A DNA stretch of 64,000 nt, from NCBI GenBank assembly GCA_950097015.1, contig CATNEN010000039.1:4972001-5036000 (forward strand), read 5' to 3'. Below are positions 57,901 to 64,000 of this stretch, piece by piece; position 1 is the first letter of the stretch; every line of letters starts with the position of its first letter. Below the pieces are notes generated by a model. It did not search any database, was not told the DNA's origin, and saw only the letters and a program-made list of their open reading frames with translations. The stretch is from Macrostomum hystrix. Taxonomy: Eukaryota > Platyhelminthes > Macrostomidae. The translations under genes were made by a program, and so were the position numbers.

Positions 57901-58964
57901 CACGACCTACTCACTGACTAGCTGCATGACCTACTCACTGACTAGCTGCATGACCTACTCACTGACAAGCTGCATGACATACTCACTGACTAGCTGCACG
58001 ACCTACTCACTGACTAGCTGCATGACCTACTCACTGACAAGCTGCATGACATACTCACTGACTAGCTGCATGACCTACTCACTGACTAGCTGCATGACCT
58101 ACTCACTGACTAGCTGCATGACCTACTCACTGACTAGCTGCATGACCTACTCACTGACTAGCTGCATGACCTACTCACTGACAGGCTGCATGACCTACTC
58201 ACTGACTAGCTGCATGACCTACTCACTGACTAGCTGCATGACCTACTCACTGACAAGCTGCATGACCTACTCACTGACAAGCTGCATGACCTACTCACTG
58301 ACTAGCTGCATGACCTACTCACTGACTAGCTGCATGACCTACTCACTGAAAAGCTGCATGACATACTCACTGACAAGCTGCATGACCTACTCACAGACTA
58401 GCTGCATGACCAACTCAATCATTAGCTGCATGACTAAGGCCTGAGATTCGAACTTCAGACCTCTCGGCCAGGAGTCTGAAAACCGAGCCTCTTGGTTACA
58501 AGCTTCCCTTTTAGCTTAGCTAGAAAGCAGCTGCTCACAAACTGGCAGCAACCTAGCATTGGGAATGAGTCAGGTGGACACTTACAAATGCGCTGACGTG
58601 AGTCGATTCGCCAGACGCCGATGCTGCCACCTGACAGGTGCTGATTGACAGGCGCAGGTGTCATGCCGGTCCGAGGAAAATGAGCAGCAAAGCTGGCGAT
58701 AATTCGCCTCTCAGATCTGGGTGCGAAGTGCAGATCGATGGACCACAGCAGCTGGCTGCTCGAGTCGACTGGTACATTGCGTTGAAAGTGCTCAGCAGAT
58801 GGCAGCGTCAAGAAGTTGACGAGCTGAGTCCAAACTGGAGGCAGGCTGCTGCCGTAGTTGAACGGCTCCAAGCTGACGTTCGGCTGGCCGACATCAGCGA
58901 CTCGACGCTTGCCAGTCTGCGACCGGATGTCCGAGTCGTCGACAACAGACAGTCGGGCGCCCAT
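54928..58964 (-). CDS. WD40 beta-propeller protein with SOCS-box-like C-terminus
   Basis: Five exons, 58964-58586, 57442-57144, 56594-56203, 55954-55529 and 55348-54928, join in phases 1, 0, 2, 2 and give 638 residues. Donors include ATTT/GTAAGT, GAG/GTGAGC and CAG/GTAAGT. WD-type strand ends are seen as GGSIGVWRID, GHYGVLLLV, GLIRVYRF and GSVRLWRLP, with paired hydrophobic strands such as VVQFSSSGRLLAVGCRSG. Two acidic loops (DELDDEEASED; a Glu/Asp-rich stretch in exon 4) interrupt the propeller. Near residues 566-602, STLAELCCRAV...VGRLPLPPSLLPTL fits the SOCS box, which docks Elongin B/C and Cullin 5. That suggests a WSB1/2-like ubiquitin-ligase substrate receptor. About 36 residues follow the box, unlike WSB proteins. 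An in-frame stop upstream supports the start at 58964, though an earlier exon is possible. Confidence 0.78.
55370..55470. repeat. Short repeat in WD40-gene intron 4
   Basis: Four to five copies of a roughly 19-bp unit with ACAAGATAAAGATCTGTAC lie inside the 180-bp intron 55349-55528. Confidence 0.8.
56010..56172. repeat. 20-bp minisatellite, WD40-gene intron 3
   Basis: Eight units of CAATCAGAGAATACTCTGAC, alternating GAGAATA and GAGGATA, in intron 55955-56202. Confidence 0.93.
56770..57060 (+). mobile_element. tRNA-derived SINE, 5'-truncated (WD40-gene intron 2)
   Basis: Begins just before the B box (GAGCTCGATTCCACGGCGAG), continues through the body with a small deletion near 56850, and ends CCTCCTGCAGTTAATATTATT. 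It is antisense to the host gene. A further B-box-like GAGTTCGATACCCCC lies 30 bp downstream, near 57092. Confidence 0.9.
57486..58435. repeat. 24-bp minisatellite, WD40-gene intron 1
   Basis: About 39 units of GCATGACCTACTCACTGACT plus AGCT. Variants ACAAGCT and GACATACT recur in blocks. The plus-strand frame MTYSLTSC repeated 38 times is a by-product of the 24-bp unit. Confidence 0.95.
58440..58510 (-). other. tRNA-like relic
   Basis: The minus strand reads GGTCTGAAGTTCGAATCTCA, a B-box-like string preceded by GGCTCGGTTTTCAGACTCC. The arms do not pair as a cloverleaf, so it is a relic or SINE head, not a tRNA gene. Confidence 0.3.
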
Positions 58965-59204
58965 CAGACAAGTCTGTCGGAATAGAGCTTTGGCTGCTAG
59001 ACACTTCCGTTACTTTTAGCACTGCGTTACTTTTTTACTGTCGAAGACAGTGATTGCTAGCATTTCTTTTTATACCAAGGCATCAGATTAGCGGGTGGTG
59101 CCTCCAGGCCCTTCGCGGGACTTCGCCGACCACGACGTCAAGCCTTGAAAACTGCCGCTCTGAAGTTAGTTGATAAAATCATGAGTTTAAATATTTCCTA
59201 ATTA

Positions 59205-59840
59205 ACTGGCTAATGCTGCAGCTAACACACTGGCTAATGCAGCAGCTAACACACTGGCTAATGCAGCAGCTAACACACTGGCTAATGCTGCAGCGAACAC
59301 ACTGGCTAATGCAGCAGCTAACACACTGGCTAATGCAGCAGCTAACACACTGGCTAATGCAGCAGCTAACACACTGGCTAATGCAGCAGCTAACACACTG
59401 GCTAATGCAGCAGCTAACACACTGGCTAATGCAGCAGCTAACACACTGGCTAATGCAGCAGCTAACACACTGGCTAATGCAGCAGCTAACACACTGGCTA
59501 ATGCAGCAGCTAACACACTGGCTAATGCAGCAGCTAACACACTGGCTAATGCAGCAGCTAACACACTGGCTAATGCAGCAGCTAACACACTGGCTAATGC
59601 AGCAGCTAACACACTGGCTAATGCAGCAGCTAACACACTGGCTAATGCTGCAGCTAACACACTGGCTAATGCAGCAGCTAACACACTGGCTAATGCAGCA
59701 GCTAACACACTGGCTAATGCAGCAGCTAACACACTGGCTAATGCAGCAGCTAACACACTGGCTAATGCAGCAGCTAACACACTGGCTAATGCAGCAGCTA
59801 ACACACTGGCTAATGCAGCAGCTAGCACAATGCCTACTGG
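59205..59840. repeat. 24-bp minisatellite upstream of the WD40 gene
   Basis: Twenty-six almost perfect units of GCTAATGCAGCAGCTAACAC plus ACTG. Open frames on both strands (VLAAALAS; LMQQLTHW) follow from the 24-bp unit length and are not taken as genes. A GCTGCAG variant marks three units. Confidence 0.95.
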
Positions 59841-60960
59841 CATATCAAGAAAGTGTAATATGACATGCCAATGAAACTTATGCCAAAAGACACCTTTCGC
59901 TACATTTTATTTTGTGTTAATTGTTTCGATGATTTCTCAAAACAAATAAATTTAAATGAGCTTGTTTCTCAGGCTGTCTGCAAATATGACCTCTGCTTCT
60001 AAATGAGACGAGAAGCATGTACAGACAGAGCATATATTAAAGTAAGTTAAAAATACTAAAAAACTAAAAAAAGAACTGAAAAAACACGAATCATAACAAA
60101 GCTGGGCTGTTCATGTTAGTTTGATAGGAACAAAAAAACTAAAGTTGGGAATACAATTGTTGACCGGTAAAAATGCAAGCAACTCCAGTGTGTCAGTAGA
60201 TTCTTTAATATTTATTTGAACTTGCTCTACTCACAGTAGAATATTTTTATAGTCGCAAATTCATTTGTTGAAATGAAAAATCACAAATAATATTATTAAA
60301 TAAGAGATTCAACGCAAAGAAAATACGAATGAAAATAATAATGAACGAGTTATTAAGCTGTTAAAAATGGTGCTGCAAATAGTTTTTGTTGGAATGGGTT
60401 TTTTAATGGCGCCAATAGTTAATAATTGATGACCAAGCCAGCATTATGTACATGTGCGTGCATGCGTACAGGTGTACACCATTAAGCATAACACAGTTAG
60501 GATGGGCATTAAAAAAGTAAAGGTTAGATAATAATTTTCTTGTTAAGATTCAAACAATTAAATTACTTGCAAATTAAATTAATTGTGGTGTCAGATAAAA
60601 ACTTGCAAATATTCTGCAAGTGTACGAAAACAACTGATGATAATAAGAAACAATGCTATAAAAGAATAGTATTTTTTAGAAAAAAAATTGTTTAATAAGG
60701 AATGGAAGCTTCGCTGTGTCAAGGTGAGTTACGCGTACATGTGTCGAAGCTATTAAAAATTACAATAAATTATCACAATTCCATAGTGTAAACTTACTTG
60801 TAAGAAATTTAGTGAATGGTTCAGATAATGAAGTATATTTTAGGTTGTAAACTTCAATTTGAGGTAACAGAATTTTATAATAATAGGTTTGTCGCCAGCT
60901 TTAGCGATTGCAAGTAAGGAACCTATGATATTGAATCACTTTCAGCTGTTAGACAGATAG
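59841..60960. other. AT-rich DNA, no gene seen
   Basis: Unique AT-rich sequence with stops in all frames and no repeats of note. Confidence 0.5.
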
Positions 60961-60964
60961 TACA

Positions 60965-61410
60965 ACGCGCTAACCTGTTAGACCTGTGTGCTAACCTGTT
61001 AGACCTGTGTGCTAACCTGTTAGACCTGTGTGCTAACCTGTTAGACCTGTGTGCTAACCTGTTAGACCTGTGTGCTAACCTGTTAGACCTGTGTGCTAAC
61101 CTGTTAGACCTGTGTGCTAACCTGTTAGAACTGTGTGCTAACCTGTTAGACCTGTGTGCTAACCTGTTAGACCTGTGTGCTAACCTGTTAGACCTGTGTG
61201 CTAACCTGTTAGACCTGTGTGCTAACCTGTTAGACCTGTGTGCTAACCTGTTAGACCTGTGTGCTAACCTGTTAGAACTGTGTGCTAACCTGTTAGACCT
61301 GTGTGCTAACCTGTTAGAACTGTGTGCTAACCTGTTAGACCTGTGTGCTAACCTGGTAGACAGATAGAATATTGTGCTAAAATGTTTGACCAGCGCGCTA
61401 ACCTGTTAGA
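60965..61410. repeat. 21-bp minisatellite
   Basis: About 20 units of CTGTGTGCTAACCTGTTAGA plus C, nearly perfect in the middle. The right edge decays (GACAGATAGAATATTG). Confidence 0.95.
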
Positions 61411-61882
61411 CAGGTGCATTACTAATATTTTTGAAAGCCCTGTTTTTGTGTCTTCCAAAACACTTACCAAACTATTTTAAGTAGGCCAGTGCGGTTATCA
61501 ATAAAGTGTCAGCTTTGTAAGCAAAATAATTGGTCTCAAATATATTTAAAGAATAAATATCGTAGATAAAAACCAACAACTGAAAATAATCACTGCTGCT
61601 GCTGCTGCTGCTAAATAAAGAAAAACCAACAAAACAAAACAGAACATCGAGTAAACAGCTCGTACTACAGCGCTTATCAGTAAACAGAAGGTGTGAAATT
61701 TCTAATTGCTATACATTATGTAAGACGAGCTACGTGTACTTTTATTAACCACTGCGATCTGAGTCAGCTGATGATAATACTTTGTCTGGGGCAATGGACT
61801 AAGCAGCTAAATGGGCTCCTAAAAGAAATCGCGCATTTGTCTGCGACAGAAAGTTTAACAGGCGGGCAGGCTGGGGCTGCGC
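61411..61882. other. Spacer with a (CTG)n run near 61592-61612
   Basis: AT-rich DNA with a short CTG triplet run of about seven units. No gene is seen. Confidence 0.4.
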
Positions 61883-61939
61883 TTATGCGTCGGTTTGTTC
61901 GACATTCTTCTCTATCGGCGCGTCAAAGTGGAACTGGAT
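61883..61939 (-). CDS. Candidate terminal exon, unknown protein
   Basis: After a good acceptor (ATTTTCAG, ending at 61940) a GC-rich minus-strand frame reads IQFHFDAPIEKNVEQTDA and stops with TAA. Composition matches real exons nearby. An upstream minus-strand candidate exon exists at 63753-63897 across a 27-bp array, but its phase does not fit this frame. Low confidence. Confidence 0.2.
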   Translation of the reverse strand: MQFHFDAPIEKNVEQTDA

Positions 61940-62164
61940 CTGAAAATTCGGTAAAAGTGCATCAAATATAACAGTTTAACTCTTCATATAAAAACACTCT
62001 CAATTCATTAACTTTTTTTGGCGAATGGCAAACTGACTTTTCCTAGCAATAAAATTAGAGAGCCTAAAAAAGATCCAGGCAAAAAGATTGATAGCAGAAG
62101 AAACAAAAATTTGGATACGTGGAAAGACTAAATATTGATAGATTGGTAGAATGTGTTAAGCATA

Positions 62165-63105
62165 GAACCTAAACACTGATTAATGCGGAGAGAGCCTCAA
62201 CACAGATGGATGCGTACAGAGCCTAAGCACAGACGGATGCGAACAGAGCCTAAACACAGACGGATGCGTACAGAGCCTAAGCACAGACGGATGCGTACAG
62301 AGCCTAAACACAGACGGATGCGTACAGAGCCAAAACACAGACGGATGCGTACAGAGCCTAAGCACAGACGGATGCGTACAGAGCCTAAACACAGACGGAC
62401 GCGTACAGAGCCTAAACACAGACGGATGCGTACAGAGCCTAAGCACAGACGGATGCGAACAGAGCCTAAGCACAGACGGATGCGTACAGAGCCTAAGCAC
62501 AGACGGATGCGTACAGAGCCTAAACACAGACGGGTGTGTACAGAGCCAAAACACAGACGGATGCGTACAGAGCCTAAGCACAGACGGATGCGTACAGAGC
62601 CTAAACACAGACGGGTGTGTACAGAGCCAAAACACAGACGGATGCGTACAGAGCCTAAGCACAGACGGATGCGTACAGAGCCTAAACACAGACGGACGCG
62701 TACAGAGCCTAAACACAGACGGACGCGCACAGAGCCAAAGCCTAAACACAGACGGATGCGTACAGAGCCTAAGCACAGACGGATGCGTACAGAGCCTAAA
62801 CACAGACGGATGCGTACAGAGCCTAAACACAGACGGACGCGCACAGAGCCAAAGCCTAAACACAGACGGATGCGTACAGAGCCTAAACACAGACGGATGC
62901 GTACAGAGCCTAAACACAGACGGATGCGTACAGAGCCTAAACACAGACGGACGCGCACAGAGCCAAAGCCTAAACACAGACGGATGCGTACAGAGCCTAA
63001 ACACAGACGGATGCGTACAGAGCCTAAACACAGACGGATGCGTACAGAGCCTAAACACAGACGGACGCGCACAGAGCCAAAGCCTAAACACAGATGAATG
63101 CGGAG
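62165..63105. repeat. 27-bp minisatellite
   Basis: About 34 units of CACAGACGGATGCGTACAGA plus GCCTAAA. A 33-bp variant with GCGCACAGAGCCAAAGCC appears five times, spaced evenly over the right half, giving a higher-order unit of about 114 bp. Frames on both strands (MRTEPKHRR; SVFRLCTHP) reflect the unit length. Confidence 0.95.
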
Positions 63106-63752
63106 AGAGTCTAAACGGACATAAACGTGTAACGTAGTGGACCAAATTAATAAAAAACGGTTGCGTTTCAATGTTGTCAATACAATAAGATCCTCAAAAT
63201 TGAGCTATAAAATCCTGAAAACAAATTTTAAATAAGAAACGTAAAAACAGGAAAGAAAGAACGAGAAAACAAATTAAATGAACAACAACGTCAAACAAAC
63301 GAATAAGCTATCCTCAATTTCCATTATAAAGGTTTACTAAAACTTTTACCTCTGTTTCGGACGTTGTCCCACCGTCTGTTTAACCTTAATAGAGACATCG
63401 AAGTAGATTTAAATGTGCAATCGGTCTATGAGATAGTGCCAAACATTGCAGATTGTGAAAGGAAAATATTGGAAATATGACAACGGTAAGAATGCATGGC
63501 ACACAAACAAATAAAGCTCCACAAAGCACTACTATTAAAGTAGGATAGATGGATGTTTTTTTACCATAGATATTTTGATCTATAAAATAGGAAAAAAACA
63601 ACAGCAACCAATAATAAAATTTATAAGTTGGATTCTTCAGGCACCAAAAATAATTGTAACGTATTTTTAAGAGCCACAACATGAATAGCAGCGGATAAAA
63701 TTGGTTTGCTTTAAGAGGGGCTGTGCTGAGAGCAGCGAGCAGCTAGTCTTAC
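63106..63752. other. AT-rich DNA, no gene seen
   Basis: AT-rich unique sequence to the left of a candidate exon. The minus-strand hydrophobic frame at 63386-63682 is AT-driven and not convincing. Confidence 0.4.
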
Positions 63753-63897
63753 TGCCTGGAGCAATCTCAATGCTGAATAGCACAGTGAGCACTATGCAGG
63801 TGATAAGCATTAGCAGCTGGATCACACTGCATAGGCCTGACAGTGACTGTTGATTGGCACCACTGCTGCTGCTGCTGTTGCTGTGCTTCCTGTCAGT
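63753..63897 (-). CDS. Candidate exon with one membrane segment
   Basis: A GC-richer block is bounded on the minus strand by an acceptor (CTATATTAG) and a donor (GGCA/GTAAGA). One frame reads a Ser/Asn-rich stretch (SNSSSSSGANQQSLSG) and then a hydrophobic helix (VIQLLMLITCIVLTVLFSI). It could be a signal anchor or single membrane segment of a gene extending past the window. No family is recognised. Confidence 0.3.
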
Positions 63898-64000
63898 CTA
63901 ATATAGCAGCAGTAAATGGCATTGTCGGAAATTTTTGTTTGTATTTATAAAAGCACTAAATTTCGTGCTTGCTTGAGCATCAGAAAACTACCAATGGCCA

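Noticed and set aside
57494-58444. Frame of MTYSLTSC repeats as a repetitive protein
   Set aside because: It is a 24-bp array inside a proven intron of the opposite-strand WD40 gene.
59202-59863. Ala/Leu-rich and Gln-rich repeat proteins on opposite strands
   Set aside because: Both strands are equally open because of the 24-bp unit; there is no unique flanking coding sequence or splice site.
61693-61971. Plus-strand 92-codon frame
   Set aside because: No motif, splice context or composition supports it; the reverse strand offers a better, still weak, exon.
62180-63180. Repeat protein frames in the 27-bp array
   Set aside because: Open on both strands by unit length alone, with no conserved flanks.
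63386-63682. Hydrophobic minus-strand frame
   Set aside because: Hydrophobicity follows from AT-rich codons; no splice sites or conserved motif.

Overview
This window is nuclear DNA of an animal. Several genes are split by GT-AG introns whose phases match when the exons are joined, and the gene set is metazoan: a secretory-pathway Ca2+/Mn2+ ATPase, a PARL rhomboid protease, two ABHD4/5-type lipid hydrolases, a DEG/ENaC channel, a WD40 protein with a SOCS-like tail and a TP53INP-like autophagy adaptor. Exons are GC-rich and lie in AT-rich flanks. A tRNA-derived SINE family, a decayed Crypton-type recombinase and a TA-flanked MITE are also present. An invertebrate is likely. A flatworm or other lophotrochozoan is my guess; the sequence does not prove it.

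Layout. At 1.4-23.5 kb three minus-strand genes follow one another: a multi-pass membrane protein with weak NDC1 resemblance (1411-3217), PARL (5561-7241) and the nine-exon SPCA-type ATPase (11968-23495). A 4-kb array of a 23-bp unit (23.8-27.8 kb) lies just upstream of the ATPase start. At 27.8-36.1 kb the DNA is AT-rich, with one short intronless gene (30288-30791, minus) and a 649-bp MITE (35046-35694). At 36.1-43.7 kb two tandem plus-strand ABHD4-like genes share intron phases. At 45.1-51.8 kb, all on the minus strand, are a recombinase pseudogene, an intronless ankyrin-repeat gene and a DEG/ENaC gene. At 54.9-59.0 kb is a five-exon WD40/SOCS-like gene (minus). The rest is arrays and AT-rich DNA, with weak exon candidates at the two window ends.

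The dominant feature is tandem repetition. I count about 25 minisatellites with units of 15-46 bp, covering by eye roughly a third of the window. Almost every one has its own unit sequence. All eight introns of the ATPase carry a private array, as do the PARL intron and introns of the WD40, NDC1-like and second ABHD genes. Several arrays show a second, higher-order level of periodicity; in the 23-bp array a block of about 1.5 kb recurs at exactly 1564 bp, which is 68 units.

The genes do not form one pathway. Two act in lipid metabolism, one in Golgi ion transport, one in mitochondrial proteolysis, one at the plasma membrane and one probably in ubiquitin ligase targeting. Their proximity looks like ordinary gene order apart from the ABHD tandem duplication.
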